64,000 bases of DNA from Arthrobacter nitroguajacolicus_D (GTDB lineage: Bacteria; Actinomycetota; Actinomycetes; Actinomycetales; Micrococcaceae): NCBI RefSeq assembly GCF_031455195.1, contig NZ_JAVDSH010000002.1, positions 744,001 to 808,000 of the forward strand. The letters run 5' to 3'. Positions within the stretch are counted from its first letter, which is position 1. Every line of letters begins with the position of its first letter. A model generated the notes under the pieces. That model was not told the DNA's origin. It did not search any database and was given only the letters and a program-made list of their open reading frames with translations. Positions 1 through 8,450 of this stretch are shown here, piece after piece. The position numbers were made by a program, and so were the translations under genes.

Positions 1-1056
1 CCGGGGTTCACTACGGCAGAGAAGGAAATCGGCCCTACCCTTGACCGTCTTTTCGGTCAGGCCAAGAAGCGCATCATCGTTGCTTCCTTCTCCTCGCATG
101 TCCACCGCGTGCAGCAGGTCCTCGATGCTGCGGCCAAGCATGGCCGCAAGGTGGCGTTCGTTGGCAGGTCCATGGTCCGCAACATGGCCATCGCCGCGAA
201 GCTTGGGTACCTTGATGTGCCGGACAACATCCTGGTTGACATCAAGAACATCGACAACATGCCCGATGACCGCGTGGTCCTGATGTCCACAGGTTCACAG
301 GGTGAGCCCATGGCGGCACTTTCCCGCATGGCCAACGGTGATCACCGCGTGATCGTCGGCAAGGGTGACACCGTTATTCTGGCGTCGAGCCTCATCCCGG
401 GAAACGAGAACGCCGTCTTCCGCATCATCAACGGCCTCCTCAAGCTCGGGGCCGATGTCATCCACAAGGGCACGGCAAAAGTCCACGTCTCGGGGCATGC
501 CGCTGCCGGCGAACTGCTGTACTGCTACAACATCCTCGAGCCGCTCAATGCCATGCCGGTGCACGGCGAGACCCGGCACTTGATCGCCAACGGCAACATT
601 GCCCTGGAGTCCGGGGTGCCTTCCGAGGGCATCATCCTGAGCGACAACGGAACGGTCATCGACCTCAGGGACCACAAGGCGAACGTCGTGGGCCAAGTGG
701 AGGTCGGGTTCGTCTACGTGGATGGCTCCAGCGTCGGTGAAATCACCGATGCCGATTTGAAGGACCGCCGCATCCTGGGCGATGAGGGGTTCATTTCCAT
801 CATCACGGTCATCAACCGCACCACGGGCAAGATTGTCTCAGGTCCGGAGATCCATGCCCGCGGCGTTGCCGAGGACGACTCCGTCTTCGACGAGATCATT
901 CCCAAGATCAATGCCGCGCTGGAAGAGGCCGTGCTGAACCACGCGGACCACACCACCCACCAGCTGCAACAGGTGGTGCGGAGGATTATTGGCACGTGGG
1001 TTAACCGCAAGCTTCGCCGCCGGCCCATGATCATCCCGGTGGTCCTGGAAGCGTAA
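1..1056 (+). CDS. rnj: Ribonuclease J, C-terminal part (5' end outside window)
   Basis: This frame is open from the first base and encodes 351 residues matching the C-terminal two thirds of RNase J, the metallo-beta-lactamase/beta-CASP endo- and 5'-exoribonuclease acting in mRNA decay and rRNA maturation. Visible family signatures are the beta-CASP stretch around STGSQGEPMAALSRMANGD (about residues 97-115), PVHGE with its conserved histidine (about 187-191), and the C-terminal dimerisation part ending near RRPMIIPVVLEA. The N-terminal metal-binding HxHxDH motif lies upstream of the window. A terminator-like hairpin follows 30 bp after the stop, so the gene ends its transcription unit. Family assignment is firm. 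Confidence 0.95.
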   Translation, partial: PGFTTAEKEIGPTLDRLFGQAKKRIIVASFSSHVHRVQQVLDAAAKHGRKVAFVGRSMVRNMAIAAKLGYLDVPDNILVDIKNIDNMPDDRVVLMSTGSQGEPMAALSRMANGDHRVIVGKGDTVILASSLIPGNENAVFRIINGLLKLGADVIHKGTAKVHVSGHAAAGELLYCYNILEPLNAMPVHGETRHLIANGNIALESGVPSEGIILSDNGTVIDLRDHKANVVGQVEVGFVYVDGSSVGEITDADLKDRRILGDEGFISIITVINRTTGKIVSGPEIHARGVAEDDSVFDEIIPKINAALEEAVLNHADHTTHQLQQVVRRIIGTWVNRKLRRRPMIIPVVLEA

Positions 1057-1085
1057 GCTTCGCCAGCCAGCAACATGCATGCCCA

Positions 1086-1120
1086 AAGGGGCCTGAAATC
1101 CGCGGATTTCAGGCCCCCTT
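1086..1120 (+). terminator. Hairpin between rnj and ftsK
   Basis: A near-perfect inverted repeat: AAGGGGCCTGAAATCC pairs with GGATTTCAGGCCCCCTT around a CG centre. It sits between the rnj stop and the ftsK start. There is no long T tract. It would fold strongly in RNA and argues that ftsK does not begin at the upstream ATG at 1075, which would put this hairpin inside the coding region. Confidence 0.7.
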
Positions 1121-1124
1121 GGGG

Positions 1125-1130
1125 TAGCGT
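1125..1130 (+). promoter_or_regulatory. Leaderless -10 element of ftsK
   Basis: TAGCGT ends 7 nt before the ATG at 1138, so transcription should start at or next to the start codon. There is no Shine-Dalgarno sequence. The same arrangement recurs at many genes in this window. Confidence 0.6.
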
Positions 1131-1137
1131 GGCACTT

Positions 1138-4005
1138 ATGGCGACCCGTACTACCTCCACGCCACGAGGCAGCTCCAGCAGTAAATCCGGCGGCACAGGC
1201 CGAGGCGCGGCTGCCCCCAAAAGCAGTGCAACGGCGGCCAAAAGCGGCCGGGGCAGCACTGCGCGCACCAAGCAAGCTGCCGCCGTCGAGCCCCAGGCTC
1301 CGCTCCCATTGCGCCTCTTGGCAGGAGCGTGGCAAGGCATCGGGCACGTGGTCGGCGCCGGCGTCCGGCGTATCGGCCATGACGTCAGTGACCTCGAACC
1401 CGAGGACCGTCGGGACGGTGCTGCGTTGTTCAACCTGGTGTTGGGCGTGGCGATTGCCACTTTCGCGTGGTGGGGCCTCACCGGTTGGCTGCCTGACATC
1501 GTCTACAGCGTGGTCAACGGAACTTTTGGCTGGATGTCCCTGATCCTGCCGTTCATGCTGTTCATCTGCGCTTTCCGCCTGTTCCGGAAGCCGCAGGATG
1601 GCCGCGGCAACAACCGCGTAGGCATCGGCTTCATGATCATGACCCTTGCAGGATCGGCGCTGGCCCACGTCATCGGCGGTCTGCCCACTGTGGGGGACGG
1701 CTTCGATGGCCTGCGCAAGGCGGGCGGCATGCTCGGCTTCCTGGCGGCTGCTCCTTTCGCGGCAATCCATGTGGCCATCCCCGTGATTCTCTACAGCCTG
1801 CTGGCCTTTGTGTCGCTGCTGATCGTCACAGCGACGCCCTTTGGTGCCATCCCGTCCCGGGTCCGCGGGGGCTACAACCACCTTATGGGCGTCGACCTCA
1901 TGGATGGCTCCGGCAAGGACGACCACGACCGCAGCTACTTGTACGGGAATGAGGCGCCCAAGCCCAGGAAGAAGAAGCGCATGCGCCTCTTCGGCAAGGA
2001 CGAGGAGAACGACGCCGGCCTGGAAGGTTACGTCGGGGACGAGGCCTTTGAGCACGCCATAGTGGACGACGACGAAACTCCCCGTCCGTCCGAACCGCGC
2101 GTACCGCCGGGCGTACGCCGCCCTACCCAGGCCGAGATCGCCGTCGGGAAAATCAAGGCCGCCCAGGGACTGGCAGGGGCAACGCCGGGAATCGAAAACC
2201 CCACCGAAGCTATTCCGGTCCTGACTCCGGAGATGACCGCGCCCGCTCCTGCGATCGCCCAGGTTCCGGCGAAGCCGGCCGGGGCGCCGCTTCCCCAAAC
2301 ACCCATTCCGCAGCGCACGGAGCAGTTGTCCCTGGCGGGCGATGTGACCTATACGCTGCCGGCTTCGGACTACCTCACGCCGGGTTCCATCCCCAAGGAG
2401 CGCACGGAAGCCAACGATGCTGTCGTCGCTGCGTTGACCGACACCCTCACGCAGTTCAATGTTGACGCGGCGGTCACAGGCTTCAGCCGTGGTCCGACCG
2501 TGACGCGCTATGAAATCGAGCTGTCTCCGGGAACCAAGGTGGAGCGGGTTACCGCCCTATCAAAGAACATTTCCTACGCCGTGGCGTCCAGTGACGTGAG
2601 AATCCTGAGCCCGATTCCCGGCAAGTCAGCCATCGGCATCGAAATTCCCAATACGGACCGCGAAACAGTCTCCTTGGGCGATGTGCTGCGAAGCCAGAAC
2701 GCGCGGCGCACGGACCATCCCATGGTTATGGGCGTCGGCAAGGATGTCGAGGGTGGCTACGTGGTGGCGAACCTGGCCAAGATGCCGCACTTGCTCGTAG
2801 CCGGTGCCACCGGTGCCGGTAAGTCCAGCTTCGTGAACTCCATGATTACCTCCATCCTGATGCGTGCCACACCGGACGAGGTGCGAATGGTCATGGTGGA
2901 CCCCAAACGAGTGGAACTCACTGCCTATGAGGGCGTCCCGCACCTGATCACGCCCATCATCACCAATCCCAAGAAGGCCGCTGAGGCCTTGCAATGGGTG
3001 GTCCGTGAGATGGACGCGCGCTACGACGACCTCGCCAACTACGGTTACAAGCACATTGACGACTTCAACAAGGCTGTGCGGGCCGGCAAGGTGGTACCCC
3101 CGGTTGACTCCAAGAGGGTCATCAAGCCGTATCCGTACTTGCTGGTGATCGTCGATGAGCTTGCCGACCTCATGATGGTGGCCCCGCGCGACGTCGAAGA
3201 CTCGATTGTCCGGATCACCCAGCTGGCCCGTGCCGCCGGTATCCACCTGGTCCTGGCTACCCAGCGTCCGTCAGTGGACGTCGTCACCGGCCTGATCAAG
3301 GCGAACGTCCCCTCCCGCATGGCGTTCGCCACCTCCTCCGTGACAGACTCCCGCGTGGTCCTGGACCAGCCGGGCGCGGAGAAGCTCATCGGCCAAGGTG
3401 ACGCGCTGTTCCTGCCGATGGGTGCTTCCAAGGCGATGCGTGTCCAGGGCGCCTGGGTGACCGAATCCGAGATCCATAAGGTAGTGGAGCACGTCAAGGG
3501 TCAGTTGCAGGCCGTCTACCGTGACGACGTTGCTGCCGAGGCGCCGAAGAAGCAGATCGACGACGACATCGGAGACGACCTCGACGTGTTGCTGCAGGCC
3601 ACCGAACTCGTGGTGACTACGCAGTTCGGTTCCACCTCCATGCTGCAGCGCAAGCTCCGTGTGGGCTTCGCCAAGGCCGGTCGCCTCATGGACCTCCTGG
3701 AGTCCCGCGGCGTGGTGGGGCCTTCAGAGGGTTCAAAGGCCCGCGATGTCCTGGTCAAACCCGACGACCTCGCCGCCGTCCTGGCAGCGATGAAGGGCCA
3801 GGAGTCGCCGGCTGCGCCCGACGCGCACACCGCGGCCCTGAGCGACAACGCGAACTCGAACATCGCCGTCGGCGGTTATGCGGAAGACCTTGTGCAGGCG
3901 GACTTGGACAACCGGACGCAGGCCATTGAGTACTACGACGGTGCTGATGGTCCCGACGACGACGACGAAGGCGGCGAAGACGCCTGGTCCCTCACCGGAC
4001 GGTAA
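1138..4005 (+). CDS. ftsK: DNA translocase FtsK/SpoIIIE
   Basis: A 955-residue septal DNA motor that pumps chromosome termini through the closing division septum and activates XerCD dimer resolution. The N-terminus is basic and Ser/Gly/Lys-rich, followed by about four membrane segments (residues about 95-245), an acidic Pro/Ala linker, then the RecA-like motor. Walker A is GATGAGKS (about 555), Walker B is LLVIVDELADLMM (about 667), and the DNA-reading gamma winged-helix domain (QFGSTSMLQRKLRVGFAKAGRLMDLLES without gaps spans about 823-850) is at the C-terminus. I chose the ATG at 1138 because an in-frame ATG at 1075 would include the terminator hairpin, while 1138 sits 7 nt after a -10 hexamer (leaderless). 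Confidence 0.96.
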   Translation: MATRTTSTPRGSSSSKSGGTGRGAAAPKSSATAAKSGRGSTARTKQAAAVEPQAPLPLRLLAGAWQGIGHVVGAGVRRIGHDVSDLEPEDRRDGAALFNLVLGVAIATFAWWGLTGWLPDIVYSVVNGTFGWMSLILPFMLFICAFRLFRKPQDGRGNNRVGIGFMIMTLAGSALAHVIGGLPTVGDGFDGLRKAGGMLGFLAAAPFAAIHVAIPVILYSLLAFVSLLIVTATPFGAIPSRVRGGYNHLMGVDLMDGSGKDDHDRSYLYGNEAPKPRKKKRMRLFGKDEENDAGLEGYVGDEAFEHAIVDDDETPRPSEPRVPPGVRRPTQAEIAVGKIKAAQGLAGATPGIENPTEAIPVLTPEMTAPAPAIAQVPAKPAGAPLPQTPIPQRTEQLSLAGDVTYTLPASDYLTPGSIPKERTEANDAVVAALTDTLTQFNVDAAVTGFSRGPTVTRYEIELSPGTKVERVTALSKNISYAVASSDVRILSPIPGKSAIGIEIPNTDRETVSLGDVLRSQNARRTDHPMVMGVGKDVEGGYVVANLAKMPHLLVAGATGAGKSSFVNSMITSILMRATPDEVRMVMVDPKRVELTAYEGVPHLITPIITNPKKAAEALQWVVREMDARYDDLANYGYKHIDDFNKAVRAGKVVPPVDSKRVIKPYPYLLVIVDELADLMMVAPRDVEDSIVRITQLARAAGIHLVLATQRPSVDVVTGLIKANVPSRMAFATSSVTDSRVVLDQPGAEKLIGQGDALFLPMGASKAMRVQGAWVTESEIHKVVEHVKGQLQAVYRDDVAAEAPKKQIDDDIGDDLDVLLQATELVVTTQFGSTSMLQRKLRVGFAKAGRLMDLLESRGVVGPSEGSKARDVLVKPDDLAAVLAAMKGQESPAAPDAHTAALSDNANSNIAVGGYAEDLVQADLDNRTQAIEYYDGADGPDDDDEGGEDAWSLTGR

Positions 4006-4032
4006 CGCCCCGGAAGCCGGTGCCAAAGACGG

Positions 4033-4038
4033 TAGCCT
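4033..4038 (+). promoter_or_regulatory. Leaderless -10 element of pgsA
   Basis: TAGCCT ends exactly 6 nt before the GTG start at 4045. No ribosome-binding site is present, so the mRNA is predicted to be leaderless. Confidence 0.6.
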
Positions 4039-4044
4039 AGAGGG

Positions 4045-4647
4045 GTGACTACAGCCGAGGGTGATAACGCGACCTCCAGCAGCTCCGACATCTGGAACCT
4101 GCCCAACATCCTCACGATGCTCCGCATCGTCCTGGTGCCGTTCTTCGTCTGGTTCCTTCTGGCCGACAACGGCGACTACGGGATCTGGCGTTGGGCCGCG
4201 GTGGTTGCTTTCGGCGTGGCCATCTACACGGACAAGCTCGACGGCGACATCGCCAGGGCACGGGGCCTCATCACCAACTTCGGCAAGATTGCCGATCCCA
4301 TAGCCGACAAGCTCCTCATTGGTTCCGCATTGGTGCTCCTGTCCATCCTGGGGGAGCTGCCCTGGTGGGTCACCATCCTGATCCTTGTCCGGGAGTGGGG
4401 CATCACCGCCCTCCGATTCGTCGTAATCCGGTACGGAGTCATGCCGGCTTCCCGGGGTGGCAAACTCAAGACAGTCATCCAGACCGTAGCCATTTTCCTG
4501 TACATCCTGCCTCTGAAGGCGATCGCGCCGTGGCTGGGAGACGTTGCTTTCTGGGTCATGATGCTGGCCCTGGCCATCACGCTGTGGACCGGCGTGGAAT
4601 ACGTCATCCAGGCCATGCGGCTTCGGGCAGCCGGACGCCGCGCGTGA
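4045..4647 (+). CDS. pgsA: CDP-diacylglycerol-glycerol-3-phosphate 3-phosphatidyltransferase
   Basis: An integral membrane enzyme of 200 residues that makes phosphatidylglycerol phosphate, the first committed step to phosphatidylglycerol and cardiolipin. The CDP-alcohol phosphatidyltransferase signature is visible at about residues 55-81: D-K-L-D-G-D-I-A-R-A, a Gly, then DPIAD with both metal-binding aspartates. About five hydrophobic helices surround it. The start is a GTG with a leaderless -10 element. The stop overlaps the GTG of cinA (GTGA), so the two are translationally coupled. The pgsA-cinA-clgR order is a common actinobacterial arrangement. Confidence 0.93.
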   Translation: MTTAEGDNATSSSSDIWNLPNILTMLRIVLVPFFVWFLLADNGDYGIWRWAAVVAFGVAIYTDKLDGDIARARGLITNFGKIADPIADKLLIGSALVLLSILGELPWWVTILILVREWGITALRFVVIRYGVMPASRGGKLKTVIQTVAIFLYILPLKAIAPWLGDVAFWVMMLALAITLWTGVEYVIQAMRLRAAGRRA

Positions 4648-5150
4648 GCACGCCCGCCTCCGGCAGCGTCCAGGCCGCGACGACGGTAGTTGCGTTGGCG
4701 ATCGAACGGCACCTGACAGTGGCCACGGCGGAGTCTCTCACGGCCGGTTTGGTAGCTGCCACCCTGGCAAATACCCCTGGGGCGTCCGGGATGCTCCAAG
4801 GCGGTGTGGTGGCCTACCAGAACTCAGTCAAGGCAGGTGTCCTGGGGGTGCCGGCCGACTTGCTTGCTGCTGTCGGGTCCGTTGACGGCGGAGTCGCCGG
4901 AGCAATGGCCGACGGCGCGCGGCGCGCCTGCGGATCAGACGTCGGGATCTCTACCACTGGAGTAGCCGGCCCGGAGCCCCATGACGGCAAAGCAGTGGGA
5001 ACGGTCTTCATCGGTGTGGCTACGCCAGCGGCGGTTTCCTCTTTCGAGTACCGGTTTTCGGGGGACCGGCAAGCCATCCGCGAGCAGGCCTGCGAGGCCG
5101 CGATGGCGCGTCTCCTTGCCGCGCTGGATGACGTTGGTTACCGTTCGTAA
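4644..5150 (+). CDS. cinA: CinA-family nicotinamide-nucleotide amidohydrolase (PncC type)
   Basis: Encodes 168 residues forming only the C-terminal CinA domain, as in PncC, which deamidates NMN to nicotinic acid mononucleotide in pyridine nucleotide recycling. Family motifs seen are TAESLTAGL (about 20), GGVVAYQNSVK (about 48), and STTGVAGPEPHDGKAVGTV (about 98-116). The N-terminal MoCF-like domain of long CinA proteins is absent, which is normal in this phylum. The GTG start overlaps the pgsA stop by four bases. The name follows the neighbourhood; the deamidase activity is inferred from the family. Confidence 0.9.
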   Translation: MSTPASGSVQAATTVVALAIERHLTVATAESLTAGLVAATLANTPGASGMLQGGVVAYQNSVKAGVLGVPADLLAAVGSVDGGVAGAMADGARRACGSDVGISTTGVAGPEPHDGKAVGTVFIGVATPAAVSSFEYRFSGDRQAIREQACEAAMARLLAALDDVGYRS

Positions 5151-5380
5151 AGTAGCCGGGAACAAAAACTGATTGCCAATAGTTGTGTCATTGTGTCGCT
5201 TCGGAAGAGCCGGGGCGCCTAGGATGTAGAAACCAACCCGGTCCGCCAGCCAGCGAACCGGATGAACGAGGGAGCAAGGCGATACAGATGGTAAAGCAGC
5301 CCGTATCCGTGAACGGCGTTGTCCGCTGGAAGGATGTGGGCTTGGCTGATCAGACACAGAGCGAACAGAAGGAGCGCAAA
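5151..5380 (+). promoter_or_regulatory. Intergenic region and leader of clgR
   Basis: 230 bases without a gene. A TAGGAT hexamer at 5220-5225 is a candidate -10, implying a leader of about 150 nt. An in-frame ATG at 5288 lies in the leader but has a weaker ribosome site than the chosen start. I see no convincing ClgR operator. Confidence 0.4.
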
Positions 5381-5722
5381 ATGGTTGTACTACGCCACGA
5401 GATCGGTGATGTACTGCGCGATGTCCGCCAGCGTCAGGGCCGTACCCTCCGCGAGGTTTCGCACAGCGCCCGTGTCTCACTCGGCTACTTGAGTGAAGTT
5501 GAACGCGGCCAGAAGGAGGCTTCCTCCGAGCTCCTGTCCTCAATCTGCACAGCCCTGGATGTTCCGTTGTCCCACATGCTCCGCGAAGTCAGCGACCGCG
5601 TCGCCGTTGCCGAAGGCGTGTCCGTGCCGGACACCGTTCCGCAGGAATTTTCACAGCGCTACGGTCGCGACCTGGATCTTACGGACGACTTCCCGCAGGG
5701 AATGCTCTCCGGAGCCCGGTAA
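5381..5722 (+). CDS. clgR: XRE-family regulator ClgR
   Basis: A 113-residue helix-turn-helix activator of Clp protease genes and other proteostasis genes in actinobacteria. The protein opens directly with the family block (MVVLRHEIGDVLRDVRQRQG), followed by the recognition part SARVSLGYLSEVERGQKEAS and LLSSICTALDVPLSHMLREV. The start at 5381 is supported by AAGGAG (5369-5374) six bases upstream and by the length of known ClgR proteins. A longer in-frame start at 5288 exists. A strong intrinsic terminator follows. The position next to pgsA and cinA matches other actinobacteria. Confidence 0.92.
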   Translation: MVVLRHEIGDVLRDVRQRQGRTLREVSHSARVSLGYLSEVERGQKEASSELLSSICTALDVPLSHMLREVSDRVAVAEGVSVPDTVPQEFSQRYGRDLDLTDDFPQGMLSGAR

Positions 5723-5742
5723 CCGTTACACAGGAATTAAGG

Positions 5743-5778
5743 GAAGGGCCCCCAGCCATTGGCTGGGGGCCCTTCTTT
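5743..5778 (+). terminator. Intrinsic terminator after clgR
   Basis: GAAGGGCCCCCAGCC, loop ATT, and the exact complement form a perfect 15-bp stem followed by TTT. It may also serve the convergent MarR gene, which ends at 5832. Confidence 0.85.
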
Positions 5779-5831
5779 GGTGTGGGCACCGGGTTCCTTG
5801 AGGGGCATGCGGTGGTACGCCCTGGTGGGTC

Positions 5832-6365
5832 CTAAGCTGGGTCCGCCGGGCCCGTTTCCTTCAGGGTGACATCCTTCAGTACTCCATCGCCGTAGATGGC
5901 GTTGAGCCTGCCCATATAGTCGGCGAGCGTCTGGACGTCCTCCAGGGGCCATTCACCGAGCCGTTCACGGAACACTTGCCTGCGGGCGTCCTGGACTTGG
6001 TGCATCTTCTCCTCGCCCTTGTCCGTCAGCCGGATGGACTGGGCGCGGCCGTCCTGCGGATCCGCTTCCTTGTAAACGAGGCCGATGCTTTCCAGGAAGG
6101 CGATCTGCCGGCTGACCGACGGCTTACCCACGCCGATGCAGGTGGCGAGCTCTGTGAGCCGGATGGGGCCTTCCCTGCGGATGACGGTGAGGAGCCCGTA
6201 CGCGGCCGGCTCCATGTCCGGATGGACCTGTCGCGACAATTGGTGGGAGATCGACCGGGCGCGGCGCCAGAGCAGGCTCAGCTGGTGTTCCACCTGCTGG
6301 AGGGCGTCGTCCACGGCGTCGCCTGGCGGGACCGTATCGGGCGCGCTCTGGAGAGGATTGCTCAT
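5832..6365 (-). CDS. MarR-family transcriptional regulator
   Basis: A 177-residue winged-helix regulator. The helix-turn-helix is clear in IRLTELATCIGVGKPSVSRQI (seen as two halves, about residues 63-83), followed by the wing DPQDGRAQSIRLTDKG (about 97-112). Effector and targets cannot be read from sequence. I place the start at the ATG whose first base is 6365 because a TAGAAT hexamer (plus-strand 6373-6378) ends 7 nt upstream, giving a leaderless mRNA; earlier in-frame starts exist. It is divergent from the DUF3046 gene, with promoters only about 40 bp apart, so autoregulation could also affect DUF3046 (inference). Confidence 0.9.
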   Translation of the reverse strand: MSNPLQSAPDTVPPGDAVDDALQQVEHQLSLLWRRARSISHQLSRQVHPDMEPAAYGLLTVIRREGPIRLTELATCIGVGKPSVSRQIAFLESIGLVYKEADPQDGRAQSIRLTDKGEEKMHQVQDARRQVFRERLGEWPLEDVQTLADYMGRLNAIYGDGVLKDVTLKETGPADPA

Positions 6366-6406
6366 GGCAACCATTCTAGAGTCCGGCGGCATGAGAGACT
6401 CTATCC
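6366..6406. promoter_or_regulatory. Divergent promoter region, MarR gene / DUF3046 gene
   Basis: On the minus strand TAGAAT (6378 down to 6373) ends 7 nt before the MarR ATG. On the plus strand GAGACT (6395-6400) ends 6 nt before the GTG at 6407. Both genes therefore look leaderless and share about 40 bp of control DNA. Confidence 0.5.
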
Positions 6407-6631
6407 GTGAGGGCAAGTGACTTTTGGCGATTGATGGACGACGAATTCGGGGCAGGTTACTCCCGGGTCCTGGCCAACTCCCTGGTGCTCGCCGGTGTCG
6501 GTGGACGCACTGCGGTGGAAGCTCTCGCGGCCGGCTACCAGCCCCGCGAAGTCTGGCTGTCCATGTGCGAAGTCCAGGACGTTCCCCTCGAGCGCAGGCT
6601 GGGCAGGGACATTAAGCCGGCTTCAAGCTGA
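6407..6631 (+). CDS. DUF3046 domain protein
   Basis: A small protein of 74 residues beginning MRASDFWRLMDDEFG, the hallmark of DUF3046. It is a short conserved actinobacterial family of unknown function that is regularly found just upstream of recA, as here. The protein is soluble, with a tryptophan-rich N-terminus and a helical middle. The GTG start fits a leaderless promoter. No function should be assumed; co-conservation with recA-recX suggests only a loose link to DNA metabolism. Confidence 0.88.
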   Translation: MRASDFWRLMDDEFGAGYSRVLANSLVLAGVGGRTAVEALAAGYQPREVWLSMCEVQDVPLERRLGRDIKPASS

Positions 6632-6660
6632 GTGCTTTGAGGTGTCGGCAACGTGACACG

Positions 6661-6688
6661 CCGAACCGTTGTTCGAATATCTGTTCGG
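6661..6688 (+). promoter_or_regulatory. Tandem overlapping LexA boxes upstream of recA
   Basis: CCGAACCGTTGTTCGA (6661-6676) matches the actinobacterial SOS consensus TCGAAC-N4-GTTCGA at 11 of 12 positions. TCGAATATCTGTTCGG (6673-6688) matches at 10 of 12. They share four bases. A TATGCT hexamer at 6696-6701 is a likely -10, with TTCGAA at 6672-6677 as a possible -35 inside the boxes. The remaining leader to 6877 holds a repeated TCCTGAAAGA (6701, 6721) and a small GGCC-CTTCGG-type hairpin (6831-6843). Confidence 0.8.
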
Positions 6689-6877
6689 ATGGGGATATGC
6701 TCCTGAAAGAGGAAAATTGATCCTGAAAGACGCATTCCACGGCATCCTGCAGTCCCGTTTATCCACATAGCCGGGGTCGGCTGGTAAAAATGTCCGGGCA
6801 CCGTAATAGCGTCAGTCATGACAGGAAAGCGGCCCTTCGGGCCACTCCACAGCGAGAAAGCATCAGAGGTGTGAACC

Positions 6878-7918
6878 ATGGCGGCAGCCCCGGATCGTGA
6901 GAAGGCGCTCGAAGCAGCGCTTGCCCAGATCGACAAGCAGTTCGGCAAAGGCTCTATCATGCGCCTGGGTGACGACACCCGCGCGCCCATCGAGGTCATT
7001 CCTACCGGTTCCATTGCCTTGGACGTGGCCCTGGGAATTGGTGGACTGCCCCGCGGGCGTGTCGTTGAGATCTACGGCCCGGAATCCTCGGGTAAGACCA
7101 CCGTTGCCCTCCACGCCGTAGCCAACGCGCAACGCGCCGGCGGCATTGCGGCCTTCATCGACGCCGAACACGCGCTTGATCCTGACTACGCCGCAAAGCT
7201 CGGCGTCGACACGGACGCGCTCTTGGTCTCGCAGCCGGATACCGGTGAACAGGCCCTGGAAATCATGGACATGCTGGTCGGCTCCGGCTCGCTCGACATC
7301 GTCGTTATCGACTCCGTTGCTGCTCTGGTTCCGCGCGCCGAAATTGAAGGCGAAATGGGCGACTCCCACGTGGGCCTCCAAGCCCGCCTCATGAGCCAAG
7401 CCCTGCGTAAGATCACCGGCCGCTTGAGCCAGACCAAGACCACCGCCATTTTCATCAACCAGCTGCGTGAAAAGATCGGTGTCTTCTTCGGCTCCCCGGA
7501 AACCACCACCGGTGGTAAGGCCCTGAAGTTCTACGCTTCCGTGCGCATCGATGTCCGGCGTATCCAGACCCTGAAGGAAGGTGCGGATTCCGTAGGTAAC
7601 CGCACCAAGGCAAAGATCGTCAAGAACAAGATGGCACCCCCGTTCAAGATCGCCGAGTTCGACATCATCTACGGCCAGGGCATCTCCCGCGAGGGCGGCA
7701 TCATCGACATGGGTGTCGAACACGGCATCATTAAGAAATCGGGCTCGTGGTTCACCTATGACGGCGACCAGCTTGGCCAGGGCATGGAGAACTCGCGGCG
7801 GTTCCTGCGGGACAACCCTGAACTGGCCCAGGAGCTGGAGCGCCTGATCAAGGAAAAGCTCGGAGTGGGTGTCAAGCCGGAGGAAGACTCCCCGAAGCTG
7901 AAGGCCGTTGACGGTTAG
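6878..7918 (+). CDS. recA: Recombinase A
   Basis: The 346-residue strand-exchange ATPase of homologous recombination and coprotease for LexA. Walker A is GPESSGKTT (about 67-75), Walker B is LDIVVIDSVAAL, loop L1 is EIEGEMGDSHVG, and loop L2 is NQLREKIGVFFGSPETTTGG (about 193-212). No intein is present, unlike some mycobacteria. The start is the ATG after GAGGTG. Two LexA boxes lie about 200 bp upstream. Its stop lies inside recX, so the two are coupled. Confidence 0.98.
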   Translation: MAAAPDREKALEAALAQIDKQFGKGSIMRLGDDTRAPIEVIPTGSIALDVALGIGGLPRGRVVEIYGPESSGKTTVALHAVANAQRAGGIAAFIDAEHALDPDYAAKLGVDTDALLVSQPDTGEQALEIMDMLVGSGSLDIVVIDSVAALVPRAEIEGEMGDSHVGLQARLMSQALRKITGRLSQTKTTAIFINQLREKIGVFFGSPETTTGGKALKFYASVRIDVRRIQTLKEGADSVGNRTKAKIVKNKMAPPFKIAEFDIIYGQGISREGGIIDMGVEHGIIKKSGSWFTYDGDQLGQGMENSRRFLRDNPELAQELERLIKEKLGVGVKPEEDSPKLKAVDG

Positions 7919-8450
7919 GAGGGGGCCGGACCCGGACTCTTCCGTTGCGGCTGATCCCGAACCTGATCCTGAATCCGTGGCGCGTGCCATCGTCCTGAGG
8001 CAGTTGACGATGGCGCCGCGGAGCCGGCTCCAGCTGTCCCGGAAGCTCGCCGAGCGCAATGTCCCTGAGGACGTAGCGGAGGCAGTCCTGGATCGGTTCG
8101 AAGAGGTTCAGCTGATCGACGACGCGGAGTTCGCCCGGATGTGGGTCCGCAGCCGATCGCAAAGCAAGAAGCTGGCCAAGGGTGCACTTCGCCGTGAACT
8201 TTCGGACAAAGGCATTGAGCTGGAGGACGCAGAGGAAGCACTATCCCAGCTGAGCGATCAGGATGAGGAACTGGCAGCCCGAGAGCTCGTTCAACGCAAG
8301 CTGCGGCCTGGCATGGACCTGGCCGATCGCGCGGAACGGGACAAGTACACACGCCGCCTTGCCTCGATGCTGGCACGCAAGGGCTACGCGCCTTCCCTGG
8401 CTTTCAGGATCGTCGGTGAGGTGCTGGCAGAAGCCGGTACCCTTGAGTAG
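7908..8450 (+). CDS. recX: Regulatory protein RecX
   Basis: A small helical modulator of 180 residues that binds RecA filaments and restrains RecA activity. The RecX pattern is visible in ARAIVLRQLTMAPRSRLQLS, in LIDDAEFARMWVRSRSQ, and in RRLASMLARKGYAPSLAFRI. The likely start is a TTG that overlaps the last 11 bases of recA. The only later start before the conserved core is GTG at 7977, which lacks a ribosome site. Its stop overlaps the GTG of miaB by one base. Confidence 0.92.
   Translation: MTVRRGPDPDSSVAADPEPDPESVARAIVLRQLTMAPRSRLQLSRKLAERNVPEDVAEAVLDRFEEVQLIDDAEFARMWVRSRSQSKKLAKGALRRELSDKGIELEDAEEALSQLSDQDEELAARELVQRKLRPGMDLADRAERDKYTRRLASMLARKGYAPSLAFRIVGEVLAEAGTLE

Noticed and set aside
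1075..1137. Upstream ATG as ftsK start
   Set aside because: The added codons would lie on the rnj terminator hairpin and have no ribosome site.
838..2298. 486-codon minus-strand frame across the end of rnj and the start of ftsK
   Set aside because: It spans two firm genes and a terminator and shows no protein family features.
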